A stretch of 64,000 nt of DNA, taken from positions 1-64,000 of the forward strand of contig NZ_JABVXF010000001.1 of the NCBI RefSeq assembly GCF_013349995.1, written 5' to 3'. The notes beneath the pieces are model-generated. The model was not told where the DNA came from, ran no database searches, and saw only the letters and a list, made by a program, of their open reading frames with translations. The stretch comes from Pseudoalteromonas sp. 0303. Lineage in GTDB: Bacteria; Pseudomonadota; Gammaproteobacteria; Enterobacterales; Alteromonadaceae. The position numbers and the translations under genes are program-made. Positions 48,286-58,627 of the stretch are shown piece after piece (positions within the stretch are counted from its first letter, which is position 1; the number at the start of each line of letters is the position of its first letter).

Positions 48286-49079
48286 TCGCGAACAAACTGG
48301 CTCACATAAAACGATAACGTTACTTTTTGTGGGCCTTGTTGCTCTATCTGTTGCCAATGTTCTGGGCGAAACTTCCACGCAAACGGCGTCATCATAATTA
48401 AATGTTTTATCTCATCGGCCGACAACAGCACCTGTTGTTCTAACAAATTTATCGACTCTTTGTTGAAGCCTGCTGGTGGTTCTATCTCTGTATGTGGTTT
48501 CACATCAGCATAAATAAACGCTTTTAACTCTTTAAGGTGCCAAGGGCCAGGGCTTGCAACAATTAAACTAGCTTGCGGTTTGGCAAGGCGAGCAAGTTCT
48601 TGTGCAAATAAAGGGGCAAACACACTAACAAGCACATCAGCCTGCGCATCTGCAAAAGGGGCTTGGCTAATTGACGCGACACTAAAATGCGCATTTTCGT
48701 AACGCTTAGCGGCGTATTTTACCGCGGGCTTAGAAATATCAACACCATATACATCGGCACTCGACTGCGCTGCAATTGCTTGAGTGTAAAAGCCTTCACC
48801 ACAGCCTAAATCAATCACTGAACTTGGTTCGAGAGATGCCACTAGCTCTGCTAAAGCTTGCTGTAAAAACAAATAGTGTCCGGCATTTAAAAAAGCGCGG
48901 CGAGCTTGCACCATTTCAAGATTATCGCCCGGTTGTTTCGACTTTTTATTTTGCACGGGAAGTAAATTGACATAACCCTCTTTGGCGATATCAAAACTGT
49001 GGTTGTTGTCACAACGGTAAGTTTTGTCGTTTAGAGTAAGTTCAAGTTTGCAAAGCGGGCAGTGATAGTGAAGACTCAT
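48282..49079 (-). CDS. rlmA: 23S rRNA (guanine745-N1)-methyltransferase
   Basis: A 265-residue SAM methyltransferase with an N-terminal zinc finger ('YHCPLCKLEL...YRCDNNHSF', C-x2-C...C-x3-H). The SAM loop 'VIDLGCGEGFYTQAI' is near residue 88-102. 'KQPGDNLEMVQARRAFLNAGHY' is an RlmA signature. ATGA overlap joins it to the upstream CbiM-like gene, so it is the third gene of the xthA operon. Confidence 0.9.
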   Translation of the reverse strand: MSLHYHCPLCKLELTLNDKTYRCDNNHSFDIAKEGYVNLLPVQNKKSKQPGDNLEMVQARRAFLNAGHYLFLQQALAELVASLEPSSVIDLGCGEGFYTQAIAAQSSADVYGVDISKPAVKYAAKRYENAHFSVASISQAPFADAQADVLVSVFAPLFAQELARLAKPQASLIVASPGPWHLKELKAFIYADVKPHTEIEPPAGFNKESINLLEQQVLLSADEIKHLIMMTPFAWKFRPEHWQQIEQQGPQKVTLSFYVSQFVRD

Positions 49080-49726
49080 GAGTCTAAATAGTCCTTATCA
49101 TAAAAGGTTTTAACCCAATGAGGGCGATAGGTGATCATCAAGGTAATGGCCATGCCATTGAGCATTGCTTCAGGAAACCAAATTATGGCACACAGGATCA
49201 GATAGTTTTCTGAAATCTCAATAAAACTGTAATCACCAAGCAAGTAATAAAACACACCGCTGGTAAGTATTTTAATACAGGCGATAACAGCAGCGGTTAA
49301 AAACGCGCATAAAAAGATATAAATAAAAAAGTGTCTCGGCAGGTAGCTATAGCAAAGCACAAAACACAAATAGCTCAATGTAATTGGTAAAAAAGCAGTA
49401 AACAATAAATGCACTGGCAGTATTGATACTGGCAACTGAGCGACTAATACCAAGAGTAAACTTGCAAGAAGGCTTGCAAAAATTGCCAGTCGCCAACCTA
49501 AAATTAGGGTCACTGCAGTGACCCCCAAAATATGCAATTCGAGGCCAGGTAATATCCCCGCTTTAATGCGCCACAGTACCGCAAGTACAAGGGCACATGC
49601 GAGCACACCCACTTGTCTTATCGGTGTTGCCAGCAAATGTGACAGGCTTTGTTTATCAAAGCTGAGCCAAAGTATTATAGCCACACAGCTCCACAATGGG
49701 AGCTGCCATTGCATAGTGTCTATCAT
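49076..49726 (-). CDS. CbiM-like ECF permease subunit
   Basis: A 216-residue inner-membrane protein with six or seven helices. It resembles the solitary 'energy-coupling factor ABC transporter permease' proteins of Alteromonadales and Vibrio: '[25 protein letters not shown]' and '[25 protein letters not shown]' (PEA(M)xNG motif). CbiM proteins transport Co/Ni, but the typical N-terminal MHxxDG metal site is missing and no ATPase or CbiN lies nearby. A different role or a distant partner is possible. ATGA overlaps tie it to xthA and rlmA. Confidence 0.7.
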   Translation of the reverse strand: MIDTMQWQLPLWSCVAIILWLSFDKQSLSHLLATPIRQVGVLACALVLAVLWRIKAGILPGLELHILGVTAVTLILGWRLAIFASLLASLLLVLVAQLPVSILPVHLLFTAFLPITLSYLCFVLCYSYLPRHFFIYIFLCAFLTAAVIACIKILTSGVFYYLLGDYSFIEISENYLILCAIIWFPEAMLNGMAITLMITYRPHWVKTFYDKDYLDS

Positions 49727-50532
49727 GCGTTAAATGTTGACCAAATTGGCGCATGATCAGATGGTTTTTCGATACCACGCAATTCGTAATCGATACCAGA
49801 CTCAACACAACGCTCAGCAAGAGCAGGGGTTGCTAAGATCACATCAATACGCAGACCGCGGTTGTCGTCAAAACCTTTAGAGCGGTAATCAAACCACGAA
49901 TATTGCTCGGTTTTTTCTGGGTAAAGTTCACGGAAGGTATCTTTAAAGCCCCAGTTTAATAACGTGCTTAACCATTCACGCTCTTCAGGTTGGAAAGAAC
50001 ACTTACCTGTTTTTAACCAGCGCTTACGGTTTGGTTCACCAATACCAATATCGAGATCGGTTGGTGAAATATTAATATCGCCCATCACAATAACATCTTG
50101 CTCTGGCGTGTGGTTATCATCTAAGTGAGTCATTAAATCTTTATAGAATTGACGCTTATAAGGGAATTTGGTTTCGTGGGCAATATTATCCCCTTGCGGG
50201 AAGTAGCCATTCATCACCGTTAGGTCACGACCATTTTCTTGTGTCACGGTAACACTGATCATACGACGCTGTGATTCGTCGGTATCGGTTGCAAAGCCTT
50301 TAACTACTGATTTCGGCTCTTGTTTACATAACATAGCCACGCCGTAATGCGCTTTTTGACCATGAAAATAAACGTGATAACCCATTTTTTGCACATCTTC
50401 GAGAGGGAAGGCCTCATCATGTACTTTGATTTCTTGTAAGCCAATAATATCTGGTTGATGTTTATCAATTACGGCTTGCAATTGGTGTAAACGAGCGCGC
50501 AGGCCGTTAATGTTAAATGAGATTACCTTCAT
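49723..50532 (-). CDS. xthA: Exodeoxyribonuclease III
   Basis: A 269-residue Mg-dependent AP endonuclease/3' exonuclease of base-excision repair. '[15 protein letters not shown]', '[10 protein letters not shown]' (metal Glu), 'NGYFPQGDN', '[16 protein letters not shown]' (catalytic D-x-N), and '[15 protein letters not shown]...KPSDHAPIW' (terminal Asp/His) are all there. It starts the operon with the CbiM-like gene and rlmA. Confidence 0.96.
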   Translation of the reverse strand: MKVISFNINGLRARLHQLQAVIDKHQPDIIGLQEIKVHDEAFPLEDVQKMGYHVYFHGQKAHYGVAMLCKQEPKSVVKGFATDTDESQRRMISVTVTQENGRDLTVMNGYFPQGDNIAHETKFPYKRQFYKDLMTHLDDNHTPEQDVIVMGDINISPTDLDIGIGEPNRKRWLKTGKCSFQPEEREWLSTLLNWGFKDTFRELYPEKTEQYSWFDYRSKGFDDNRGLRIDVILATPALAERCVESGIDYELRGIEKPSDHAPIWSTFNA

Positions 50533-50775
50533 GGTGCACCTATTATTTTTGTTTCAGTGTTTAGCGCAATTCTATCATCAAACTAGGGCTTATTCATGAG
50601 CTAATTACGAAAATCAAATTGGGTAAATGTTGATCAATTGCTGCTTAATTTAAAAACATTGTTAACTCACTATTAATTATTAAATTAAATAAATAATTCA
50701 GTTGATCTACTGATTTTTGTTTATATAATGCGCGCAAACCATCCGTTCATATTATGTACTATTTAAAGGTAAACC

Positions 50776-51207
50776 ATGAAAAAACAATTAGTGATGCTTT
50801 CTCTTGCATGTATCTCATTTGGCTCATTAGCAAGCAACCCGCACTACTTTTCAGCTGATAACCGTATTGAATCAAAGTTATGTAGCTTAAGTGCGAACGA
50901 AGGGTTTACCGCTGCACGTAAAGAAGCAGCAAAGCATGGCATTTCAATGTCACGTTTTTCAAAAAGCATTTTATGTAACGGTACTGACATCCGTGAAATT
51001 GCTAAAAAAGCACAATCACAAGAAGCAGCAAAAGCAGCTGTTGAAGTGTTTGCTAAAAATGAGCAAAAAGAAACTCAACTTTGCATCACTGCACTTAAAA
51101 AAGGTTTAACACCTGTGCGTGAAAAAATTGGTAACTTAAATACGTTAAAATGTAATGGCGAAGCAGTAACAGACTTCGTTAAGCGTTACCAAAACGCAGC
51201 TATCTAA
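50776..51207 (+). CDS. Secreted DUF3718 protein with duplicated Cys modules
   Basis: A 143-residue exported protein: signal peptide 'MKKQLVMLSLACISFGSLA-SN'. The body is two copies of an about 45-residue unit: 'ESKLCSLSANEGFTAARKEAAKHGIS...ILCNGTDIREIAKKA' and 'ETQLCITALKKGLTPVREKIGN...LKCNGEAVTDFVKRY'. Each has two Cys likely to form a disulfide, with the common 'CNG' turn. It matches DUF3718, common in Alteromonadales. No function is known. A terminator follows. Confidence 0.8.
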   Translation: MKKQLVMLSLACISFGSLASNPHYFSADNRIESKLCSLSANEGFTAARKEAAKHGISMSRFSKSILCNGTDIREIAKKAQSQEAAKAAVEVFAKNEQKETQLCITALKKGLTPVREKIGNLNTLKCNGEAVTDFVKRYQNAAI

Positions 51208-51230
51208 TAGCGGCATTTTTGTTATTTGTA

Positions 51231-51254
51231 AAAAGCGCTCTTCGGAGCGCTTTT
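51231..51254 (+). terminator. UUCG-tetraloop terminator
   Basis: Stem AAAAGCGCTC / GAGCGCTTTT closed by a TTCG loop, an exceptionally stable tetraloop, then TTTTTAT. Confidence 0.9.
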
Positions 51255-51413
51255 TTTATGAAAAAATTACAGTAATCCATGAAAAGCTTGCTAAATCATA
51301 GGCTTAACCGCAACTTAACTGAGCTGTAAGTGCTTGATTTTAGCCAATAAGGCATTTTGGCATTCAACTTGTAACAGTCGAAGTGAATCTAATCGACTAC
51401 AAGGAAATGTCTT

Positions 51414-51935
51414 ATGAACAAGTTAACTTTAGCATCAACAATTTTAGCAGCACTAAGTCTTTCAGCATGTTCTGCAAGTAACTCTTTAGCAAAAATCGAC
51501 AGTGATTTTGGCAGCCTAGATAATGACAATGACGGTTATATCTCTAAGGTAGAAGCTGACGATGATGCTATTTGGGATCATTTTTCAAATATCGATACCA
51601 ATATGGATGAGCAAATCAGCCGTACTGAATTTAATGCATACATGCAGCTAAATACAGGCAAAGTGGCAACTGATAGTGAGGTATCTGAATCAGCATTTAA
51701 AGCTGAAATCGCTAAATTTGACCCAATCGAAAATGACTTTAAATCGTTAGATAACGACAAAAATGGTTATGTTTCTATTGAAGAAGCCGATGACGACGAT
51801 ATCGCAAATCACTTTGGCTATATGGATAGCAACAAAGATAAGCGTGTAAGCCGCACTGAGTTTGTTAATTACATTAGCAAATATGGCAGCGACGTTGCCG
51901 AAGATGATGCCCTTGAAATGGTTAAAAATAGCTAA
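51414..51935 (+). CDS. EF-hand calcium-binding lipoprotein
   Basis: A 173-residue lipoprotein with lipobox 'LSAC' (C19) and four EF-hand loops in two pairs: 'DNDNDGYISKVEAD', 'DTNMDEQISRTEF', 'DNDKNGYVSIEEAD', 'DSNKDKRVSRTEF'. Position 1, 3, 5 and the terminal acid of each loop are right for calcium; loops 2 and 4 are weaker at the Gly-6 position. The two halves are an internal duplication. It is exported, so it could buffer or sense Ca2+ at the envelope. AAGGAAATGTCTT precedes the ATG. Confidence 0.88.
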   Translation: MNKLTLASTILAALSLSACSASNSLAKIDSDFGSLDNDNDGYISKVEADDDAIWDHFSNIDTNMDEQISRTEFNAYMQLNTGKVATDSEVSESAFKAEIAKFDPIENDFKSLDNDKNGYVSIEEADDDDIANHFGYMDSNKDKRVSRTEFVNYISKYGSDVAEDDALEMVKNS

Positions 51936-51963
51936 TTTCAATATTCATTCATAAATATCCCCC

Positions 51964-51988
51964 AAAGCCAGTGTTTTACACTGGCTTT
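51964..51988 (+). terminator. Terminator of the EF-hand gene
   Basis: An 11-bp stem AAAGCCAGTGT / ACACTGGCTTT with a TTT loop and a following T-run. It separates the EF-hand gene from scpB. Confidence 0.85.
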
Positions 51989-52065
51989 TTTACAATAATT
52001 TTTCCAACCTTGGCCGACTTCTGTCATAATAGAGCGTTAGTGATTTAAAATGACCTTTAGTAGCG

Positions 52066-52656
52066 ATGGCCACAAAACGTATCAGTGATGAACAGTTAGT
52101 CGAAATCATAGAAGCCGCGATTTTTGTTGCTGGAAAACCTGTGTCTAAACGTCATTTAAAAGAGACAGTATTAGCTGATTTAAGCGTTTCTATGCCGCGC
52201 ATTAATAATGCAATTGAACAAATTCAAACGCATTATCAAATCCGAGGCATTAAGCTTGTTGCAGTAGGCAGCGGTTACAGGTTTCAAGCCTGCGCTAGTT
52301 TAGCGCCTTGGCTGGCAAACTTATGGCAAGAGCGCGCACCTAAATACTCACGAGCACTACTAGAAACTTTATCCTTGATTGCCTATAGACAACCTATTAC
52401 CCGTGGTGAAATTGAACAAGTACGGGGTGTGACTGTTGGCTCAGGAATTATTAAAACCTTATTAGAAAGAGAGTGGGTCAGAGTTGTTGGCCATAAAGAG
52501 GTGCCTGGGCGCCCAGCGTTGTATGCCACAACATCCGCTTTCTTAGATTATTTTTCATTAGCTGGTTTAGATGAATTACCGCCGTTACCTGAACTTCAGG
52601 AGAGTAAAATCAACCAGCTATTGAGCGATCCTTCTGTGAGAGAACTATCTGAATGA
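52066..52656 (+). CDS. scpB: Segregation and condensation protein ScpB
   Basis: A 196-residue winged-helix subunit that binds ScpA in the SMC condensin complex. '[13 protein letters not shown]' at the N-terminus, '[17 protein letters not shown]', '[30 protein letters not shown]', and '[22 protein letters not shown]' are the family marks. It overlaps rluB by 4 bases, as usual, but scpA is not immediately upstream here. An EF-hand gene and a terminator are. Confidence 0.95.
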   Translation: MATKRISDEQLVEIIEAAIFVAGKPVSKRHLKETVLADLSVSMPRINNAIEQIQTHYQIRGIKLVAVGSGYRFQACASLAPWLANLWQERAPKYSRALLETLSLIAYRQPITRGEIEQVRGVTVGSGIIKTLLEREWVRVVGHKEVPGRPALYATTSAFLDYFSLAGLDELPPLPELQESKINQLLSDPSVRELSE

Positions 52657-53525
52657 GTAATGTAGAAACTGAAAAGTTACAAAAAGTATTAGCCCGTGCT
52701 GGCGTGGGTTCACGTCGTGAAATGGAAAAGTACATCGATGCCAACCGTGTGAGCGTGAATGGTAAAGTGGCACGTTTAGGCGACCGTGTTGAAGCAACCG
52801 ATGTAATTCGAGTTGACGGTCACGTAGTAAAAATTGAAGACAAAGCCGACCGTATTTGTCGTGTACTTATGTATAACAAACCAGAAGGCGAGCTATGTAC
52901 ACGTAAAGACCCGGAAGGTCGTCGTACGGTATTTGACCGTTTACCACGTGTTGATGGCGAACGTTGGATTGCAGTTGGCCGACTAGATATAAATACCGCT
53001 GGTTTAATGCTGTTTACTAACGATGGTGAACTTGCTAACCGTTTAATGCACCCAAGCTACGAAGTAGAGCGTGAGTACTCAGCTCGTGTGTTTGGTGAAG
53101 TAACTAACGAAACGCTACGCACTTTAACAAAAGGCGTTGAGCTTGAAGATGGTCCTGCAAAATTCTTAAACATCAAACCTATGGGTGGTGAAGGTATCAA
53201 CCGTTGGTTCAATGTGACTTTAACAGAAGGTCGTAACCGCGAAGTACGTCGTTTATGGCAATCACAAGATGTTGAAGTATCGCGTCTTATCCGTATTCGT
53301 TACGGTAAGTTAGAGCTTGATAAGCGCTTGCCACAAGGTGGTTGGGCTGAACTTGATTTAGACACGGTTAACTATTTACGTAAAACAGTGCAACTAGGCC
53401 GCGAAACGCAAACTAAGCTGTCGGTTATTCCTGAAAAGCGTAAAGACAAACGTGCCAAAATTAACCAAATCCGTAAGGCGGTTAAAAAGCACAATCAACG
53501 CGCTAAACAAACTAAGCGTCGTTAA
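52653..53525 (+). CDS. rluB: 23S rRNA pseudouridine(2605) synthase
   Basis: A 290-residue RsuA-family pseudouridine synthase. The N-terminal S4 domain ('[21 protein letters not shown]') is followed by '[27 protein letters not shown]' with the catalytic Asp (VGRLDxxTxGL). '[26 protein letters not shown]' closes the fold. The basic tail ([27 protein letters not shown] region) is typical of RluB. ATGA overlap with scpB indicates coupling. Confidence 0.95.
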   Translation: MSNVETEKLQKVLARAGVGSRREMEKYIDANRVSVNGKVARLGDRVEATDVIRVDGHVVKIEDKADRICRVLMYNKPEGELCTRKDPEGRRTVFDRLPRVDGERWIAVGRLDINTAGLMLFTNDGELANRLMHPSYEVEREYSARVFGEVTNETLRTLTKGVELEDGPAKFLNIKPMGGEGINRWFNVTLTEGRNREVRRLWQSQDVEVSRLIRIRYGKLELDKRLPQGGWAELDLDTVNYLRKTVQLGRETQTKLSVIPEKRKDKRAKINQIRKAVKKHNQRAKQTKRR

Positions 53526-53575
53526 TCAGAAATATAATTGTTTGCAGATAAACTAATTTATTTGCAAACAGGCAT

Positions 53576-53605
53576 AAAAAAAGCAGCGATATCGCTGCTT
53601 TTTTT
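53576..53605. terminator. Bidirectional terminator between rluB and ald
   Basis: A full palindrome of 15+15 bases (A7-GCAGCGAT / ATCGCTGC-T7). The tip will open to a loop, leaving a stem of about 12 bp with A/T tracts on both sides. Confidence 0.9.
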
Positions 53606-53620
53606 GTTTCACAATGCTAA

Positions 53621-54742
53621 TTAAGCATTTTCAACTGCTGTACGTGGGTCAACATATTCCATGTTGAAAGCTTCAGCTACTTCTTTATAAGTAACTTTAC
53701 CTTTGATCACGTTTAAGCCTTTTAAGAAGTTTGCATCGTCAAGAAGCGCTTTCTTATAGCCTTTGTTAGCAAGGTTGATGATGAACGGTAATGTTGCATT
53801 GTTAAGTGCGAACGTAGAAGTACGTGGAACAGCACCTGGCATGTTAGCAACACAGTAGTGAACAACGTCATCAACAATGTAAGTAGGATCAGCGTGAGTT
53901 GTCGCTTTAGAAGTTGCGATACAACCACCTTGGTCGATTGCAACGTCAACGATTGCAGAACCAGGCTTCATTGCTTTGATGTGCTCAGCTGTTACTAGTT
54001 TAGGCGCTGCTGCACCTGGGATTAGTACGCCACCGATCACAAGGTCAGCTTCTAATACGTGTTTTTCTAGTGCGTCAGCAGTAGAGTAGATAGCTTTAAC
54101 TTTATTACCGAACTGTGCGTCTAATGCACGTAGTACGTCGATGTTACGGTCAAGAACAACAACATCAGCACCTAGACCAACAGCCATTTGTGCTGCGCTA
54201 CGACCAACCATGCCGCCGCCGATAACAACAACTTTAGCAGGCTCAACACCTGGTACACCACCAAGTAACATACCACGGCCGTGGTTTGATTTTTCAAGCG
54301 CTTGTGCACCAGCTTGGATAGACATACGACCAGCAACTTCACTCATAGGAGCAAGAAGAGGTAAACCGCCACGTGAATCAGTTACTGTTTCGTAAGCGAT
54401 ACACACTGCGCCACTTTTAACTAGGTCTTCAGTTTGTGGAAGATCCGGTGCTAAGTGAAGGTAAGTAAATAGAATTTGGTCTTCGCGTAACATTGCACGC
54501 TCAACAGCTTGTGGCTCTTTTACTTTAACGATCATTTCAGCTTTAGCAAAAACGTCTGCTGCTGTTGGTAAAATTTCAGCACCAGCTGCAACATAATCTT
54601 CGTTAGTGAAGCCAATGCCCATACCAGCATCAGTTTCAACAAACACTTGGTGGCCATGGTTTACTAGTTCACGAACACTCGCAGGAACCATACCTACACG
54701 GTATTCATGGTTTTTGATTTCTTTAGGTACACCAATAATCAT
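53621..54742 (-). CDS. ald: Alanine dehydrogenase
   Basis: A 373-residue NAD-dependent enzyme that interconverts alanine and pyruvate plus ammonia. '[26 protein letters not shown]' opens it, with the substrate Lys/His around 'MIVKVKEPQ' and 'FTYLHLA', the NAD loop '[26 protein letters not shown]' (residues about 168-193), and '[14 protein letters not shown]'. It is divergent from lrp with a 142-base gap, and Lrp control is plausible. Confidence 0.96.
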   Translation of the reverse strand: MIIGVPKEIKNHEYRVGMVPASVRELVNHGHQVFVETDAGMGIGFTNEDYVAAGAEILPTAADVFAKAEMIVKVKEPQAVERAMLREDQILFTYLHLAPDLPQTEDLVKSGAVCIAYETVTDSRGGLPLLAPMSEVAGRMSIQAGAQALEKSNHGRGMLLGGVPGVEPAKVVVIGGGMVGRSAAQMAVGLGADVVVLDRNIDVLRALDAQFGNKVKAIYSTADALEKHVLEADLVIGGVLIPGAAAPKLVTAEHIKAMKPGSAIVDVAIDQGGCIATSKATTHADPTYIVDDVVHYCVANMPGAVPRTSTFALNNATLPFIINLANKGYKKALLDDANFLKGLNVIKGKVTYKEVAEAFNMEYVDPRTAVENA

Positions 54743-54884
54743 AGTTTTTCGCCTTAATAGAACGGGATAAAATTTTTGACTATTATATTCATGACCAGCC
54801 AGTGTGTCTCACCTTTTTTAAGTATTATTCTAGTGATATAATCTAAAAATAAATTTTAAACAGTGCAAAACTCTGGTTTGGCTT

Positions 54885-55364
54885 ATGCATCAATTACTCG
54901 ACAGAATAGACCGTAAAATTTTAATGGAATTACAGCTCGATGGTCGGATCTCTAACGTAGAGCTGGCAAGGCGTGTAGGGCTTAGTGCCACCCCTTGTTT
55001 GGAGCGGGTAAAAAAGCTTGAAAGAGAAGGTTATATACTCGGTTATAAAGCAGTAGTGGATCCTGCTAAACTTGGCCAAGGTTTGTCGGTTTATGTAGAA
55101 GTAACCATCACTAAAACCTCACCAGATGTTTTTGAAGAGTTTAACGCTGCAGTTAAAAAGCACGACGAAATAATTGAATGCCATCTAGTATCGGGTAATT
55201 TCGACTTTTTATTAAAAACACGTGTAAATGATATGTGTGAATATCGCAATGTACTGGGTGATATTCTACTAAAACTACCAAATGTCAGTGAAAGCCGAAC
55301 TTATGTGGTAATGGAAGAAGTAAAAGGTGAAGAAGGGGTCATTATTCGCCCATATATTGCCTAA
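54885..55364 (+). CDS. lrp: Leucine-responsive regulatory protein
   Basis: A 159-residue Lrp/AsnC-family regulator. The HTH 'LDRIDRKILMELQLDGRISNVELARRVGLSATPCLERVKKLEREG' is near-identical in form to E. coli Lrp, with ends given here: DRIDRKIL...RVKKLEREG. The ligand domain has 'IIECHLVSGNFDFLLKTRV' and 'ESRTYVVMEEVK'. It is followed by ftsK, as in E. coli, and divergent from ald, a likely target in response to alanine or leucine. Confidence 0.95.
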   Translation: MHQLLDRIDRKILMELQLDGRISNVELARRVGLSATPCLERVKKLEREGYILGYKAVVDPAKLGQGLSVYVEVTITKTSPDVFEEFNAAVKKHDEIIECHLVSGNFDFLLKTRVNDMCEYRNVLGDILLKLPNVSESRTYVVMEEVKGEEGVIIRPYIA

Positions 55365-55505
55365 ACTGTTAAAATACATATTGAGTAACAAAAACTTGTT
55401 CATTATCAGTCCATCAAGGCTAAGATAAAGTGCATCAAACGGCATTTCCTGCTAAGGTATTTCACTGCTAATCGATCAGTAAAGAATAATAAGGAATAGG
55501 GAGCT

Positions 55506-57998
55506 ATGCGCCTAAATGGTGTTCAAAGACTGTTAGAAACGGGGCTAATCATCAGCACCTTTGCTGCAGTATTTATTTTATGTGCATTAATCAGTTTTGA
55601 TCCTGCGGACCCTTCATGGTCGCAAACCGGTGAATTTGTTAATGTTAAGAATATTACCGGCACAGCGGGAGCTTGGGTTGCAGATATCCTATTACTCACT
55701 TTTGGCTGGCTTGCTTATTTAGTGCCTGTTGCTATTCAATTGTTCGGTTATTTATTGTTTAAACAGCCACACCGTATTTTCCAGCTAGATTACACCACGC
55801 TTGCCTTACGTGTTATTGGCTTTGCGCTGTTTATTACTTCAGCGACGGCAATCAGCAGCATAAATTTTGATGATATTTATAACTTCTCATCTGGTGGGGT
55901 AGTGGGGGATGTTATTGCGACAGCAATGATGCCTACCTTTAATTTTACCGGCACCTCAATTTTATTACTGTGTTTTTTCTTTGCTGGTTTAACCCTATTA
56001 ACCGGTATTTCGTGGGTGCAATCTGTCGATTTTGTCGGCAAGTGGGTAATGAAAGCATTTTACTTTTTACGTGAGCAATTTTCTGCTTGGTTACATCGTG
56101 AAAAAGAAGCTGTTCAAGATATCGCCACTTCAGAGCCAGATGCTAACTTTGTAGAGCCAGAAAACGAGCCAGCTATTAGCTTTAATGATGCAGATGAAGA
56201 ACAACCAAAGCCTGTCAAAGCTAAGCAAAAGCCTGCTGAAAAAGCTGATGATGACTTTAAAGGCTTTGATGAACTAGACGATATTCTTGACCAAGAAATT
56301 GGTTTTAGTGCCCTTGATGATGAATCATTCGATACCGTATCGGCACTGAATGCGCTTGATCAGAGCCCAGTCGTTGAGCCAGAAAAACCTGTTACAACGG
56401 TTGTTTCGCCTGCGCGCCCAATGCCTAAGCCGAAACCTGCGTATCAGCCACCACCAACGGCAAAAGAAAAGTTTGAAGCACTGCTTGAAGAGCAGCCGCC
56501 TACAAACCCGTTACCATCACTTGATTTATTAGACCGCCCAGATAAAGCGAAAAACCCATTATCACAAGAAGAGCTTGATGGTATCTCACGTTTAGTTGAA
56601 ACCAAACTACTTGATTTTAATATTCAAGCTGCGGTTGTGGGTGTTTATCCAGGTCCGGTTGTAACTCGCTTTGAGCTAGATTTAGCGCCGGGTATTAAAG
56701 TAGCTAAAATCACTGGCCTAGCGAAAGATTTAGCACGCTCACTGTCTGCTGTAAGCGTGCGTGTAGTAGAAGTTATTCCAGGTAAAACCTATGTTGGTTT
56801 AGAGCTACCTAACAAACACCGTGAAATAGTGCGTTTAAGTGAAGTTATTAACGCGCCTAAGTTCGAATCAAACCCATCACCACTGACTATGGTATTAGGT
56901 AAAGACATTGCTGGCGAGCCGGTATGCGCTGACCTTGGCAAAATGCCACATTTACTTGTTGCGGGTACCACAGGTTCAGGTAAGTCAGTGGGCGTTAATG
57001 TAATGATATTAAGCTTACTGTACAAATCGGGCCCTGATGATGTTCGTATGATCATGATCGACCCGAAAATGCTTGAACTTTCTGTGTACGAAGGCATCCC
57101 ACATTTATTATGTGAAGTTGTTACCGACATGAAAGAAGCAGCCAATGCATTGCGTTGGTGTGTAGGTGAAATGGAACGTCGTTATAAGCTTATGTCTGCA
57201 CTTGGTGTGCGTAATTTAAAAGGTTACAACCAAAAAGTGTTGGATGCCAAAGAAGCGGGTCAACCGATTCTAGATCCACTGTTTAAAGACACCGACGGCA
57301 TGGCCGATGGCCCTGAAGAGCTAGATAAACTACCAAGTATTGTGGTGATCATTGACGAATTTGCCGACATGATGATGATCGTGGGTAAAAAAGTGGAAGA
57401 GTTGATTGCACGTATCGCGCAAAAAGCCCGTGCTGCAGGTATTCACTTAGTGCTAGCAACACAGCGCCCATCGGTTGACGTAATTACAGGTTTGATTAAA
57501 GCGAATATTCCAACCCGTATGGCGTTCCAAGTTTCAAGTAAAATTGACTCGCGTACCATTTTAGATCAGCAAGGTGCTGAAAACTTACTTGGTATGGGTG
57601 ACATGCTTTACTTACCGCCGGGTACTAGTGTACCAGTGCGTGTGCATGGTGCGTTTGTTGACGACCACGAAGTACATGCGGTTGTAGACGATTGGAAAAA
57701 ACGTGGCAAACCAAATTATATTGATGAAATTTTAAGTGGCGATGCCACAGAAGAAATTTTACTACCAGGAGAAACCAGTGAAGACGGTGATGAAGAGTCA
57801 GATCCGCTTTACGATGAAGCAGTATCATTTGTAATTGAAACCGGCAAAGTGTCGGTATCGAGTGTACAGCGTAAGCTCCGTGTAGGTTATAACCGCGCAG
57901 CACGCTTAGTTGAACAAATGGAAACATCAGGCATTGTTAGCGCACCAGGACATAACGGTGCCCGCGAAGTCTTAGTGCCAAATGGTGGAGCAAATTAA
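55506..57998 (+). CDS. ftsK: DNA translocase FtsK
   Basis: An 830-residue septal DNA pump that resolves chromosome dimers. Four N-terminal membrane helices (to about residue 175), then an acidic/Pro-rich linker that is short compared with E. coli (1329 aa), then the alpha-beta motor with Walker A '[14 protein letters not shown]' and Walker B '[13 protein letters not shown]'. The gamma winged-helix ('[37 protein letters not shown]' region, residues about 765-805) reads KOPS motifs. The stop overlaps the lolA ATG by one base (TAATG). Confidence 0.96.
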   Translation: MRLNGVQRLLETGLIISTFAAVFILCALISFDPADPSWSQTGEFVNVKNITGTAGAWVADILLLTFGWLAYLVPVAIQLFGYLLFKQPHRIFQLDYTTLALRVIGFALFITSATAISSINFDDIYNFSSGGVVGDVIATAMMPTFNFTGTSILLLCFFFAGLTLLTGISWVQSVDFVGKWVMKAFYFLREQFSAWLHREKEAVQDIATSEPDANFVEPENEPAISFNDADEEQPKPVKAKQKPAEKADDDFKGFDELDDILDQEIGFSALDDESFDTVSALNALDQSPVVEPEKPVTTVVSPARPMPKPKPAYQPPPTAKEKFEALLEEQPPTNPLPSLDLLDRPDKAKNPLSQEELDGISRLVETKLLDFNIQAAVVGVYPGPVVTRFELDLAPGIKVAKITGLAKDLARSLSAVSVRVVEVIPGKTYVGLELPNKHREIVRLSEVINAPKFESNPSPLTMVLGKDIAGEPVCADLGKMPHLLVAGTTGSGKSVGVNVMILSLLYKSGPDDVRMIMIDPKMLELSVYEGIPHLLCEVVTDMKEAANALRWCVGEMERRYKLMSALGVRNLKGYNQKVLDAKEAGQPILDPLFKDTDGMADGPEELDKLPSIVVIIDEFADMMMIVGKKVEELIARIAQKARAAGIHLVLATQRPSVDVITGLIKANIPTRMAFQVSSKIDSRTILDQQGAENLLGMGDMLYLPPGTSVPVRVHGAFVDDHEVHAVVDDWKKRGKPNYIDEILSGDATEEILLPGETSEDGDEESDPLYDEAVSFVIETGKVSVSSVQRKLRVGYNRAARLVEQMETSGIVSAPGHNGAREVLVPNGGAN

Positions 57999-58624
57999 TG
58001 AAAAAAATTAAATACCTAGCCCTAATTATGGGTTGTTTATTAAGCGGTCAAAGTTTTGCAGACGACAGCGAAGCGTTGCAACAACAACTGGCTGCGATTA
58101 AAAGTTTTAAAGCAGAGTTTTCACAGCAGGTTACCGATTCGCAAGGCGAAGCTATCATGCAAGGTGAGGGGAATATTGCTCTTCAGCAACCTATGATGAT
58201 CCGCTGGCAACAGCAAAGCCCAGACGATACCTTGTTTGTATCTAATGGCGACAAAACGTATTACTTCGACAGCTTTGCTGAGCAAGTAACGATTATGAAT
58301 ACCCACAGCTTGATTGATTCAACACCGTTTGTACTGTTGACCTCAAAAGATCCAGAGCAGTGGGCTAAATACCAAGTTGTGGCAACTGATGCAGGTTTTA
58401 GCGTCACGCCAAACAAAGGCGTTGAGAGCCAAGTTGAAAAGTTAGACATTAGCTTTAATACTCAAGAGCAAGGCCTAGCATCACTGACAGTACTAGACAC
58501 ATCTGGTCAGCAGTCTTTATTTACCTTTAAAGATGCTAAAGTAAACGAAGCACTTGCAACTCAAACCTTTGAATTTACCATTCCTGAAGGTGTTGAAGTT
58601 GACGACCAAAGCCAAGGTGATTAA
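57998..58624 (+). CDS. lolA: Outer-membrane lipoprotein carrier protein LolA
   Basis: A 208-residue periplasmic chaperone that moves lipoproteins from LolCDE to LolB. Signal peptide '[23 protein letters not shown]', then 'LAAIKSFKAEFSQQVTDSQGEAIMQGEG', 'RWQQQSPDDTLFVSNGDKTYYFD' and 'ATQTFEFTIPEGVEVDDQ', all matching LolA. It is translationally coupled to ftsK. Confidence 0.95.
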   Translation: MKKIKYLALIMGCLLSGQSFADDSEALQQQLAAIKSFKAEFSQQVTDSQGEAIMQGEGNIALQQPMMIRWQQQSPDDTLFVSNGDKTYYFDSFAEQVTIMNTHSLIDSTPFVLLTSKDPEQWAKYQVVATDAGFSVTPNKGVESQVEKLDISFNTQEQGLASLTVLDTSGQQSLFTFKDAKVNEALATQTFEFTIPEGVEVDDQSQGD

Positions 58625-58627
58625 GGC

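Noticed and set aside
53722-53949. Minus-strand frame of 75 codons within ald
   Set aside because: It is a shifted frame of the well-supported alanine dehydrogenase gene.
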